Shown here in pieces: positions 1 to 8,014 of a DNA stretch of 50,482 nt. The position numbers were made by a program, and so were the translations under genes. The notes under the pieces are model-generated. The model did not search any database, was not told where the DNA came from, and was given only the letters and a program-made list of their open reading frames with translations. Within the stretch, counting starts at the first letter, position 1, and every line of letters starts with the position of its first letter. The DNA is from Dehalococcoidia bacterium (GTDB taxonomy: Bacteria; Chloroflexota; Dehalococcoidia; Lucifugimonadales; VXLM01), in contig VXLM01000021.1 of NCBI GenBank assembly GCA_009841605.1, positions 1 through 50,482 of the forward strand. The letters are read 5' to 3'.

Positions 1-15
1 TGCCGCCGTGACGGT

Positions 16-2505
16 CTAGGCGGCCTCGTGGCTAATTTCCACTATAAGTCCCAAATTAATCCTCGGCGTGAGTGGAGCCAAGCTGGTCCAGGAAACGTTC
101 CATGGGTTGTGCTGGTAGGTCGAATGGTCTACGTTGATACCGAAGTAGGAGATACCGTTGTCTCTGATGTTTCTGAACCAGTTGGAGTCCACATCGAAGT
201 TGAGCTCAATCCCGATATCCGCCCAGTCCTGCTTTATGAACTCCGCCATCGCAGGGCTCTCCACATCGTTTACTCCGACGTGGAAGGAAATGTTCTTCCC
301 GTCAGCCCGGTTCCTGATCCCGTCGCTGTCCGTGTCCATCAGACCGAGGGAGTCCAGGATTTGGTTGGCCTTGGCCTGATCGAACTCGATCTCCAGTTTG
401 GCCAGTTCCTCCCCCGGATAGAAAGGTGTTCTGGGGTGGGGAACCCAGTTCTGAGGTGTGCCCAACCCGAGGAAGACATTCTCGTTGATCTTGCCCCTCT
501 CGAACCCAAAGGAGAGGGCGCGACGGAAGTCTTTTGTCCGTAGTAGCTTGCCAATTTCGGGGTCCATGTTGTAGGTATGGTTCACGGAGACCGGCCCGTC
601 GTTGCCGCCAGGCGTCGGCCAGTGGAACAGGCTGTAGTCCCCTTTCTCCATATTCGTCACGTACAGGGGCAGTTCCGGGATTGACGACAGACAGGAGTTC
701 TGGTCGGTCTCGCCCGCCAACGTCCTCAGGACGGCCGCGGGACGGTCCTCTGTTCGTACCGATGTCCGCCTGTCGATGTAGGGAAGCTGGTTCCCCTCGG
801 GGTCCACGCCGACGAAGAAATGGTTTCGTGAATCGAACCCCTGGGTGTCGAGAATGCTCTCGTGGTACCAGGCATTCAGGCTCGGCCCCTTGATGCCTAT
901 ATCGATGTCCCTGGGATTGGTGACCTTCCGCATCAGCCCGGTCCAGGCCTCTTGGTCGTATCGACCCAGATGCTCGGTGATCTTGGCTGCCGTGCTGTGA
1001 TCGGGGTGGAACTCGGCGAGGAAGTGCTTCGGAGCATACCAGCTGAACCCTCCCCGTCCGCTGCGCCAGTAGCCCCGCTGGGACTTGCCGTCCGTGAGCG
1101 TGAAGCTCGGCGTGTCGAACGTCAGGGTGAACGTCGAGTCGTCCACGACGTTGAAGCTGACTTCGTTGTTGGTGATCGCGTCACGGTACTGCGGTTGAAC
1201 GATGGGGTTAAAGTCCTTGTTGAAATTCAGTTCATTCCATGCGAACTTGACGTCCTCCATGGTCATAGGCTCGCCGTCTGACCACTTGGTGCCTCTTCGA
1301 AGCTCAAACGTCCACGTCGTTCCGTCGGGGCTTACCTGGAAGGACTTGCATATCTCAGGAATCGAGTCGACCTCGTTCGGCTCCCGGTACATGCAGTCCG
1401 CCTTGTCGTCGAGGTCGCCGATCACGCTGCCCGTCTGCGTAATTCGCCACATGCCTCCATACTGGCCGATCTCATTCATCACGTTGAGCACCAGCACGTC
1501 CTCGGGCACGGGCAGCCTCTCTTCGACCGGAGGGATCTTGCCCTGCTTCACCAGCTGATAAGACATCGGGGATTCCTGGAACTGCGTGGGCCTGGGGCCC
1601 TCATACAAGTAGGAGGGGTAGGAACCAGGAGGTGTGATGGGCGCCTGCCATGTTCGGACACTCACGGGCGGGCAGTCGCTTGCCTCGGTTCCAACTACGT
1701 AGCATGACGAGGCCGGCACCGCCGCTGCCGCCGCCATTTGTGCTTCCTCAACGGCCTTCTCGGCCGCTTTCTGGGCCTCCCTCGCCGCCATCGCCGCATC
1801 CGCGACGGCCTTCTCTGTCGCCTCGATCGCCGCCTCAGTCGCCGTTAGTGAAGCGGCCACGATCTTCTCGACGTCCGACGTGCTCAGCTGGCCCGCCGCA
1901 ACGTCGCTGACCGATTTGGAGATCAACGCCTCCATGTCGCCGCGTGTTACGCCGCCTGCCGTAGCCGCAGTGACCGCCGCTTCCACCATCCTCTGTATCT
2001 CTTCGGCGCTTGTGCCCTTGGGAACGGACTCCTGGACAGCAGTCTGCACAAGACCACGAAGTTGCCCGGCGTTAACCTCCGGCGCCGGGAGAGCCTTGAT
2101 GGACGCATCGACGATGGATTGTACCTGTGCTGCCGTAAGCTGACCGGCCGTGGCCTCGCGAACGGAGCTTTCCACAGCCTGCTGGACATCTGCGGCAGTC
2201 ACGCCCGCGGGGAAGTTTGACACCGCCCCCTCAATCAGCTTCTGGACCTCAGCCGCGCTCACCCCCGAGGGAGCGTTTGATACCGCAGCTTCAATCAACT
2301 GCTGGATCTCCGCCGCGCTCGGTCCGGTCTCGGCAGGGGCCGGTACGGATTCCTGAACGGCTTGTCGCACCATGGAGGCGATTTCCGAGGCTGGGACAGG
2401 AGTTGGAGCGGGCTCCGCCGTTCCACATGCCGTGGCCAGAACTAGCATGATGGCCACGGGTACCAGTACCACTGACTTCTTGAGATTCGACAATATAGAC
2501 CACAT
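16..2505 (-). CDS. Family 5 ABC-transporter solute-binding lipoprotein with Ala-rich stalk
   Basis: Extracytoplasmic substrate-binding lipoprotein of the peptide/nickel (SBP_bac_5) class, expected to feed an ABC importer that is not in the window. Residues 1-27 form a lipoprotein signal ending in lipobox LATAC (Cys27). Residues about 38-267 are Ala-rich, with roughly eight imperfect 25-30-residue helical repeats of the type SAAEIQQLIEAAVSN, probably a stalk between membrane and binding domain. The binding domain starts near residue 345 and contains WTFELRRGTKWSDGEPMTMED, the usual family signature. After it about 100 residues usual for the family seem to be missing: the frame stops at TAG (16-18), and neither alternative frame stays open over the last 75 bases. 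A good Shine-Dalgarno (aggagg, 2513-2518) lies 7 bases from the ATG. Identity of the family is sure; substrate unknown. Confidence 0.88.
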   Translation of the reverse strand: MWSILSNLKKSVVLVPVAIMLVLATACGTAEPAPTPVPASEIASMVRQAVQESVPAPAETGPSAAEIQQLIEAAVSNAPSGVSAAEVQKLIEGAVSNFPAGVTAADVQQAVESSVREATAGQLTAAQVQSIVDASIKALPAPEVNAGQLRGLVQTAVQESVPKGTSAEEIQRMVEAAVTAATAGGVTRGDMEALISKSVSDVAAGQLSTSDVEKIVAASLTATEAAIEATEKAVADAAMAAREAQKAAEKAVEEAQMAAAAAVPASSCYVVGTEASDCPPVSVRTWQAPITPPGSYPSYLYEGPRPTQFQESPMSYQLVKQGKIPPVEERLPVPEDVLVLNVMNEIGQYGGMWRITQTGSVIGDLDDKADCMYREPNEVDSIPEICKSFQVSPDGTTWTFELRRGTKWSDGEPMTMEDVKFAWNELNFNKDFNPIVQPQYRDAITNNEVSFNVVDDSTFTLTFDTPSFTLTDGKSQRGYWRSGRGGFSWYAPKHFLAEFHPDHSTAAKITEHLGRYDQEAWTGLMRKVTNPRDIDIGIKGPSLNAWYHESILDTQGFDSRNHFFVGVDPEGNQLPYIDRRTSVRTEDRPAAVLRTLAGETDQNSCLSSIPELPLYVTNMEKGDYSLFHWPTPGGNDGPVSVNHTYNMDPEIGKLLRTKDFRRALSFGFERGKINENVFLGLGTPQNWVPHPRTPFYPGEELAKLEIEFDQAKANQILDSLGLMDTDSDGIRNRADGKNISFHVGVNDVESPAMAEFIKQDWADIGIELNFDVDSNWFRNIRDNGISYFGINVDHSTYQHNPWNVSWTSLAPLTPRINLGLIVEISHEAA

Positions 2506-3005
2506 GTGTTTTCCTCCTCGTCTAACTCATCGTTGCCGTTAGCTTCACTTTCGCCGCTGGGCTATTGAATGAACTGTGACCGGACTTGACGCGAAGGGAT
2601 GTTTTCGTTTTTCGAGATTAGTTTCGAATCACATATAGCAGTCGTAAGAATATTGCGAATCTCATCAATGATGCGCACGGATTATTACAAGATTGGTCTA
2701 TCTATGTCAACCTTGCCTCGGTGTTCGGACAAGGCAATCGCATTTAGTGGGACGGGTGGGGAATGCCGCTCATGATTCTGTAAAATTTCGCAACGATTTG
2801 TAGCTTTTTCGGCCTGAGCCTTGGGGAATACCTCTTTTCGCGATGAGGACTTCGATCCTCACCCAACGCCTCGCGGTTGTCACAGATCAATGCTAGATCA
2901 TGCGTTCCTCTTCGTCAAATCGGGCGAGTGAGCGCGTAAGGAATGGGCAGCATGCTGCGATTGCCCTGGGTGGTTGGCCTACGCCGTGACAGTGGGACGT
3001 TCATC
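2506..3005. other. Intergenic region between divergent SBP and fabI genes
   Basis: About 500 bases with no convincing gene. The part from about 2580 to 2830 is more AT-rich than its surroundings and presumably holds the promoter of the minus-strand lipoprotein gene, but I cannot single out a convincing -35/-10 pair for it. The open frame starting at 2943 runs into fabI, but its first 44 codons lie upstream of and across the fabI promoter and are not taken as coding. Confidence 0.5.
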
Positions 3006-3034
3006 TTTACGTTTGCCCTGACGCTGTCTACAAT
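3006..3034 (+). promoter_or_regulatory. Sigma-70-type promoter of fabI
   Basis: TTTACG (3006-3011), 17-base spacer, TACAAT (3029-3034, five of six consensus bases). Predicted transcription start is near 3041, which places the first usable in-frame ATGs at 3060 and 3075 and excludes the upstream frame start at 2943. Confidence 0.55.
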
Positions 3035-3074
3035 GCGCGGGCACAGACCATTCCAGATGCATCAGGAAGCACCC

Positions 3075-3851
3075 ATGTATCCGATTGACTTGAACGGAAA
3101 GACCGGCGTCGTGTTCGGCATCGCGAACCACCGGAGCATCGCGTGGGCCATCGCGCAGATACTGCATGAGGCCGGAGCCGAGCTTGCCGTCGCGTACCAG
3201 AACGAACGGGTGCGCGGTACCGTCGAAAAGCTGGTAGCCGATTGGGGTGGCGACACGCAGACGATCGAGTGCGACGTGAGCGATGACGCCAACGTGGAGC
3301 GCGCGATACAGCAGGTCTGCGACAGGTTCGGGAAGATCGATATCATCGTCCACTCCATCGCCTTCGCAGACCGAGATGACCTCGGCGGGGCGTATATGAA
3401 GACCGGTCGCGAGGGGTTCCGCATGGCCCTCGACGTGAGCGCCTACTCGCTTATACCGATCGCACGGTCGGCGGCTGGCTATATGACCGAGGGCGGGAGC
3501 ATCGTCGCGATGACGTTCCAAGCGGCGGAACGGGTATTCCCGGGGTACAACGTGATGGGCACGGCGAAGGCCGCGCTGGAGAACGCCGTCAAGCAGCTTG
3601 CCTCAGACCTCGGGGAGCAGGACGTGCGGGTGAACGCCATCTCCGCCGGGCCGCTCGACACGCTCTCGTCCCGCGTCATCAGCAAGTACCGCGACATGAA
3701 GCGCGTCCACGCCGAGCGGTCACCCATGAAGCGCAACATCACGTCCGACGAGGTCGCCAAGACAGCGTTGTTCCTGTGCAGTGACCTGTCCAGCGGCGTG
3801 ACGGGCGAGATCGTCCACGTCGACACCGGCTACAACATCATGGGCATCTGA
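3075..3851 (+). CDS. fabI: Enoyl-ACP reductase, FabI type
   Basis: NADH-dependent reduction of trans-2-enoyl-ACP, last step of the fatty-acid elongation cycle; cytoplasmic, Rossmann-fold short-chain dehydrogenase. 258 residues, the normal FabI length. The atypical nucleotide-binding segment GIANHRSIAWAIA near the N terminus and the Y-x6-K active site (Tyr158, Lys165; PGYNVMGTAKAALE) are diagnostic for FabI rather than FabG. The second conserved Tyr of FabI (Tyr146 in E. coli, SYLGAER context) appears to be Phe here (MTFQAAER). ATG at 3075 (MYPIDLNG) chosen over 2943 because of family length and because the promoter lies between them; 3060 (MHQEAP) is possible. Followed after 34 bases by a small acidic protein gene. 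Confidence 0.9.
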   Translation: MYPIDLNGKTGVVFGIANHRSIAWAIAQILHEAGAELAVAYQNERVRGTVEKLVADWGGDTQTIECDVSDDANVERAIQQVCDRFGKIDIIVHSIAFADRDDLGGAYMKTGREGFRMALDVSAYSLIPIARSAAGYMTEGGSIVAMTFQAAERVFPGYNVMGTAKAALENAVKQLASDLGEQDVRVNAISAGPLDTLSSRVISKYRDMKRVHAERSPMKRNITSDEVAKTALFLCSDLSSGVTGEIVHVDTGYNIMGI

Positions 3852-3885
3852 TCCCTCTGTCCAGACCCCAAACGAGCGATACCCC

Positions 3886-4263
3886 ATGGCCACCTACGAG
3901 TACATCTACATCGAGGTCGAGGACAACGAGAACTGCCACTACATGCCGATGCAGGTCTACGAGCCGCAGGCGGAGCCCCGTCCCATAGCGCGCGTCCTCC
4001 TCGAAGAGCCCGACCGTCCGCACGGCGTCTACGAGGTGACAGGATGGAGCAGCGAGGACGACGGCACGCTGGTCGAAGCGATGTATGCTCCCGTCTCCGA
4101 CTCCGGCCAGGCGAGGGCGCACCTCATCTACGGCGACGACTGGGGCGTTCGCCTGAGGCCGGTCGATTCCGACGAGGAGTGGGATGTCGAGAGCCCGAAC
4201 CAGTTCGGCGAGCCGTACCTCATCCTTCTGGACGACCGGGCGATCGAGGCGGGCGAAGAGTAG
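3886..4263 (+). CDS. Small acidic hypothetical protein
   Basis: 125 residues, strongly acidic (runs such as EVEDNEN, DSDEEWDVE), rich in Tyr and Trp, no signal peptide or membrane segment. I do not recognise a family. It begins with ATG only 34 bases after the fabI stop on the same strand, so it may be co-transcribed with fabI. The composition and codon use look like a genuine soluble protein: third-position GC is high and the frame is clean. It is followed by a repeat-containing gap. Function unknown. Confidence 0.65.
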   Translation: MATYEYIYIEVEDNENCHYMPMQVYEPQAEPRPIARVLLEEPDRPHGVYEVTGWSSEDDGTLVEAMYAPVSDSGQARAHLIYGDDWGVRLRPVDSDEEWDVESPNQFGEPYLILLDDRAIEAGEE

Positions 4264-4305
4264 TCACTAGGAGCTTCGCAAAGTCCCTTTGCTCGCGCGT
4301 CTCTG

Positions 4306-4412
4306 CCCTTCGACAAGCTCAGGGCGAACGTGTGTGGAGCAAGTTCCGTTCAGGCTCAAGGTTAAGGAATGTAGATGGTAGTTCCGTTCATGCTGCGCCT
4401 GTCGAAGCGTGA
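4306..4412. repeat. Intergenic repeat of the TTCGACAAGCTCAGGG family
   Basis: One arm at 4306-4331 (CCTTCGACAAGCTCAGGGCG) and a diverged inverted arm at about 4386-4411 (ttcatgctgcgcctgtcgaa). The same core recurs at 8919-9060, 11105-11205, 26419-26535, 32065-32167, 39806-39866 and 45151-45173. Sits between the convergent small protein gene and the DapA-family gene. Confidence 0.7.
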
Positions 4413-4420
4413 GTTGACAG

Positions 4421-5338
4421 CTACCCCAGCCCATCCTCAATCTCGATCATCTCGTCGATGATTTCGTTCGCCACGCGCTGGTGGTATTCGTCGAACGGGA
4501 GGATCGGCTGGCGGGCTCGCGATGTCGTGAACAGGCCGCGGCGGTGTGAGTAGAGCTTGTAGAAGTGGATCGAGATGTCTATGTGCTGGTGCGCCCATGC
4601 CAGGTAGGGGAGGGTGCCTTTGAAGAGCCTGTCAGCCTTATCGCGATTCCCCGCGTGATAGTGCTTGAAGATATGGACGAACGGCTTGTTGATTGCCGTC
4701 GTCGTGACGAAGCTCGTGCCCCGGTCGAGGGCCTCGATGAGCTGCGGCAGCGACCAGCCGGTGCCGACCGGCATCATGCCGTCCGTCGCCTCGATTATCT
4801 GCGTCATCTTGTACCCTGCGGGGACGGTCTCCAGCTTGAGACACCGGAATGAGTCGATCTCCTCCCATAGCTCGCGGATGGTGTCGAGGCCCATGCCGTA
4901 GCCGTTCCAGTGGAGGTCCTGGACCATGAGCATGGGCAGGTCGACCTCGGCAAGCTCGTGCATGAACGCCTTGACCTGCTGCTTGTCCTCGATGATGTCC
5001 ATCGGGGCCTGGCAGAGGACGCCGTCGGCCCCCGCCTCCACGGCGTGGCGAGCGAGACGCTGGGAGCGCTTCACGTCGGGGTCGCTGACGCCTGCCGTGA
5101 CGTGGACTCGGCCATCCACCAAGCGTATGACCTCTTCGACGAAGCTCGTGCGTTCCTCGTCGGAGAGCTTCGTAACTTCGCTGGCGACGGCGGGCATGAT
5201 GCAGCCCGAAATGCCATCCTCTATGCTCCGCTCGATGAGGCGTTCGAGCGAGGGGAAGTCGATGCGGTCGTCCTCCGTCCACGGCGTGTGGATGATCGGG
5301 ACGACGCCTGATAGGGGGTATGGGGTCTTATCAGTCAC
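4421..5338 (-). CDS. DapA/NanA-family (beta/alpha)8 lyase or aldolase
   Basis: 305-residue member of the dihydrodipicolinate synthase / N-acetylneuraminate lyase superfamily, which forms a Schiff base between a Lys and a keto-acid substrate. The lysine is in FRCLKLETVPAG (strand 6), and the N-terminal GVVPIIHTPWTEDDRID replaces the usual GV.PA..TPF. The Tyr of DapA (YN.P motif after strand 5) is not obvious: this region reads MLMVQDLHWNG. It is therefore unlikely to be the lysine-pathway DapA and more likely a catabolic lyase, aldolase or dehydratase. Start is GTG at 5336-5338, overlapping the amidase stop by 8 bases, so the two are translationally coupled. Third gene of the amidohydrolase-amidase-DapA-like operon. 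Substrate unknown. Confidence 0.85.
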   Translation of the reverse strand: MTDKTPYPLSGVVPIIHTPWTEDDRIDFPSLERLIERSIEDGISGCIMPAVASEVTKLSDEERTSFVEEVIRLVDGRVHVTAGVSDPDVKRSQRLARHAVEAGADGVLCQAPMDIIEDKQQVKAFMHELAEVDLPMLMVQDLHWNGYGMGLDTIRELWEEIDSFRCLKLETVPAGYKMTQIIEATDGMMPVGTGWSLPQLIEALDRGTSFVTTTAINKPFVHIFKHYHAGNRDKADRLFKGTLPYLAWAHQHIDISIHFYKLYSHRRGLFTTSRARQPILPFDEYHQRVANEIIDEMIEIEDGLG

Positions 5339-6539
5339 CTGAGCGCCCTCTCCAATGTTCTTCTAACTCCACGGCGAAGCGCATGAGCGTCTCATCCGAG
5401 CCTCGCGCGCCCATGAGCGACAAGCCGACCGGAAGACCGTCAACCGTCGCGAGTGGGAGATTGATCTGGGGGCAACCGGTCATGCCGCCGATGCAGGTGA
5501 GACGGGCGATTCGTCCACCCAGCTCTACCCTCTCTGGGACGGGGATGTCGGGCGGAGGCGCGGGAGTCGGCGAGGTCGGGAAGCACATGATCGTGCCGTC
5601 GGCAAGCAGGCCGTTGATCCTGCCACTGATCCCTTCGCGCACGATATTGCTCGCGGCCATCTGTTCATCGGTCACAGACATGCCGTTCAAGTAACGTATG
5701 GCGACCTCGAACGCCACGCGGGGATTGTTCTCTTCGATCCATCCTCTTTGAGTGTCCCACGCCTCGCGCATCTGCAGGAATCTCTGGTGCTTCATCCACT
5801 CATCTATGCCGTCGGGCGCGACCTGCAAGGTCGTTTGTTCATTGACCATCCCCGAGATAGTGTCGACGACTGGCTGGAACGCGTCGCGGACATCCTCTCC
5901 AAGCCCCTCGAAGAGGTCCTCCGCAATCATAAGGCGGTCCGGCATCGCGCCCGGCGAGGTGGACTGCAGGAGCACTCGCCCGACGCGCTCGAACGTCTCG
6001 GCGTCGCGCGCAAACCACCCGACGGTATCGAAGCTCGCAGCCTGTGGGAGCACCCCTTCGAGCGATATCCGCCCATGTGTCGGGCGGAGGCCGTAGAGTC
6101 CACAGAAGCTCGCCGGCATTCGCACGGAGCCACCGGTGTCGGAGCCGAGCGCGAAATCGACCACCCCGCCCGCGACAGCGGACGCCGACCCGCTTGACGA
6201 CCCTCCTGGAACGCGACCCGGAGCGGCGGTATTCACGGGCGTCCCGTAATGAGGGTTCGTTCCCATGATGCCGCGCGTCAGCTCGTCGGTGTGCGTCTTA
6301 CCGACGAGAGTCGCGCCCGCATCGAGCAGCGCCTGTACTGTCGGCGCGGTGCGCTCTGCTGGGCCGTGCGTGCGCTGCCAGTCGGGGTTTCCCCCGCCGG
6401 TCACGTGGCCCGCCACGTCGAAGATGTCCTTCGTGGCGAAGGTCATGCCAGCCAGCGGCCCATCAGCAGCGCCCGGCACGTGGACGTCCAAGCTGGCGAA
6501 GGCGTTGAGGTCGTCGGTCAGCAACCGGTGTTCGCTCAT
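5331..6539 (-). CDS. Amidase signature family hydrolase
   Basis: 402-residue amidase (GatA/fatty-acid-amide-hydrolase superfamily), hydrolysing a C-N amide bond with a Ser-cisSer-Lys triad. Lys37 lies in TFATKDIFDV, the cis-Ser in GGSSSGSASA (about residue 114), and the nucleophile is Ser138 in SDTGGSVRMPA; the order and spacing are those of the family. It lacks the long C-terminal part of GatA and there are no gatB/gatC neighbours, so it is a catabolic amidase, not the tRNA amidotransferase. Start taken at ATG 6539 (MSEHRLL), 4 bases after the upstream amidohydrolase stop; an upstream ATG at 6563 would overlap that gene. Substrate unknown; the neighbours suggest degradation of an amide-bearing organic acid. 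Confidence 0.9.
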   Translation of the reverse strand: MSEHRLLTDDLNAFASLDVHVPGAADGPLAGMTFATKDIFDVAGHVTGGGNPDWQRTHGPAERTAPTVQALLDAGATLVGKTHTDELTRGIMGTNPHYGTPVNTAAPGRVPGGSSSGSASAVAGGVVDFALGSDTGGSVRMPASFCGLYGLRPTHGRISLEGVLPQAASFDTVGWFARDAETFERVGRVLLQSTSPGAMPDRLMIAEDLFEGLGEDVRDAFQPVVDTISGMVNEQTTLQVAPDGIDEWMKHQRFLQMREAWDTQRGWIEENNPRVAFEVAIRYLNGMSVTDEQMAASNIVREGISGRINGLLADGTIMCFPTSPTPAPPPDIPVPERVELGGRIARLTCIGGMTGCPQINLPLATVDGLPVGLSLMGARGSDETLMRFAVELEEHWRGRSGD

Positions 6540-6543
6540 ACGC

Positions 6544-7311
6544 TTACAGGAACCTGAAGACACCGGAGGCGGTGCGGCCCATGACCCAGTTGCGGTCCTG
6601 CGGGTCGCTGAGCAGGGGGTCGTCCATGATGGCGCGCAGGGCGTTGCGGTAGCCCTCGCGGTTGCCGACGGGTGGGTAGTCGCTCCCCCACATCGTGCGC
6701 TTGGGGCCGAAGGCTTCGAGGATCATCGCGACGAATGGGGGAGTGTGGTCGAAGCGAAAGTCGGCAACAAGGTCCCGAGGGCGGCGGCTGATCTCGCCGA
6801 GACCGCCCAGCTTGATGTAGACGTTGGGCAGCTGAGCGATTTCGAGGGCCTGGCCGAATTCTTCGTATGGCTCCTCCATGTTGGCGGTGCCCCCGGCAAA
6901 GTGCTCAGCCACAACCGGAATCGGCTTCGGCAGTCTGGCGACGAGGTCGGTGAACTGCCCCGAGGCGAAGGCCGCGACATCCTGTCGGCAGCTTACGGTG
7001 AGGCCGAGTTCGGATGCGGCCTTCCACAGGGACTCAGGAGAGCTTGGCGTCAGGCGTACTCCCGTAACTCCGCGCTCTGCCCAGCCGGCCAGATCGTCCG
7101 GCGCGGAGGATGATGTCTCATCGACCATGCCGACGACCGAGAACCGCCCGTTGTGGCGCGCGGCGCAGTCGAGCAGGTAGGCGTTGTCGTACATGCCTCC
7201 ATGCTGGATGAGGACTGCCTTCTGAACGCCGTTCGCGTCCATCTGGTGGATGAGCGTCTCCACCGGCTCGAACCAGCTTGTTCCCGCGTGAGTATGAGAG
7301 TCTACGATCAC
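6544..7311 (-). CDS. Amidohydrolase-2 family metal-dependent hydrolase
   Basis: 255 residues, TIM-barrel metal-dependent hydrolase or decarboxylase of the amidohydrolase-2 (ACMSD-like) group. Metal-site features visible: N-terminal DSHTH (strand 1), a His in VVAEHFAGG (strand 5/6) and the terminal Asp in MWGSDYPPVG (strand 8). First gene of a three-gene minus-strand operon: 4 bases separate it from the amidase, which in turn overlaps the DapA-like gene. The set (amidohydrolase, amidase, Schiff-base lyase) reads as a short catabolic route. Start ATG 7311 (MIVDSHTHAG) places the HxH at residues 6-8, as usual. Confidence 0.87.
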   Translation of the reverse strand: MIVDSHTHAGTSWFEPVETLIHQMDANGVQKAVLIQHGGMYDNAYLLDCAARHNGRFSVVGMVDETSSSAPDDLAGWAERGVTGVRLTPSSPESLWKAASELGLTVSCRQDVAAFASGQFTDLVARLPKPIPVVAEHFAGGTANMEEPYEEFGQALEIAQLPNVYIKLGGLGEISRRPRDLVADFRFDHTPPFVAMILEAFGPKRTMWGSDYPPVGNREGYRNALRAIMDDPLLSDPQDRNWVMGRTASGVFRFL

Positions 7312-7550
7312 GAGCAGTCACCCCCGAAGGCATGTGGCAGCATGATACGCGCGCGGGGCATGGTTTGACAACGCGAGGCAATTCACCGCAGAGGACGCAA
7401 CTCGCGCAGAGTTGGGAGAAGGGGCAGAAGGCCAAGAGGTTTGGAGAAGCCGTTTTTTGAGGGACATTCCGGGACATTTTGTGACTTTTCGAGGCGTCGT
7501 CGCAGGGTGGGAGAGGTCATGAGGCGTTAGGGGGCCGGTCCTTTAATTTT

Positions 7551-7580
7551 TCGTAACATTTCGTAACATTTTGTAACATT
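7551..7580. repeat. Three tandem 10-bp units
   Basis: TCGTAACATT, TCGTAACATT, TTGTAACATT in immediate succession, so one unit per helical turn. A related triple (TGTTGCAT-type units) occurs at 26587-26616 in another repeat-rich gap. Confidence 0.8.
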
Positions 7581-7678
7581 GCTCCGCGTCGTTCGCTTGG
7601 GCGAGCGGTTGGTCGTCTCGTCGTCTTGGAGCTAGAGTAGACCATATATTCTTATGCGTCAAATCGGATTTGGCTCAC

Positions 7679-7705
7679 TGTCATTCTGAGCGCAGCGGAG
7701 CGGAG
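7679..7705. repeat. TGTCATTCTGAGCGCAGCGG-type repeat
   Basis: Single arm of the element that forms a complete inverted pair at 33420-33550; a further fragment lies at 24221-24245. Confidence 0.6.
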
Positions 7706-7804
7706 AAAATGTCGGTAGGGGTGATTCGCGAATCGCCCCTACGGGAGATTGGCAGAGGGTTGCCACCCTCACTACCTGAAATGAAAATGTGAGCGGAGCG
7801 GAGG

Positions 7805-7831
7805 ATGGGCAACCACAAGGGTTGCCCCTAC
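7805..7831 (+). repeat. 27-bp hairpin repeat, copy 1
   Basis: Contains GGGCAACC and GGTTGCCC as an 8-bp stem with a 5-base loop, followed by CCTAC. The reverse complement is found base for base at 16135-16161. Confidence 0.85.
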
Positions 7832-8014
7832 GGGAGGTTGGTCGGAGCCTATTTTCGTAGCAATGACAGGGTATGCTCGGAATGACAGGGTGACGGGACG
7901 GGATCATGGCTGCGAGTCCGTTCTGTCCGCTCCGGCCTGCCTGCTCCACCGCCGTTTGACGCTCCACCACGCCGCGCCTATACTCGCTCAAAATGTCGCT
8001 TTCAGGAGGCCGGT

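Larger units (their letters stand above)
7312..8014. other. Repeat-filled intergenic region
   Basis: About 700 bases without a believable gene between divergent transcription units. Left to right: a GGGACATTCCGGGACATT block (about 7462-7495) also found at about 26699-26736; three tandem 10-base units (7551-7580); a TGTCATTCTGAGCGCAGCGG element (7679-7705); a near-perfect palindrome of 28 bases (7716-7743, centre ATTCGCGAAT); and a 27-base hairpin repeat (7805-7831) that recurs inverted at 16135-16161. The open frames crossing it are shadows. Confidence 0.7.

Noticed and set aside
2943-3074. N-terminal extension of FabI from 2943
   Set aside because: It would contain the likely promoter and make the protein 44 residues longer than the family; ATG 3075 is better.
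5331-6539. GatA subunit of tRNA amidotransferase
   Set aside because: Too short, no gatB or gatC nearby, and operon partners are catabolic enzymes.
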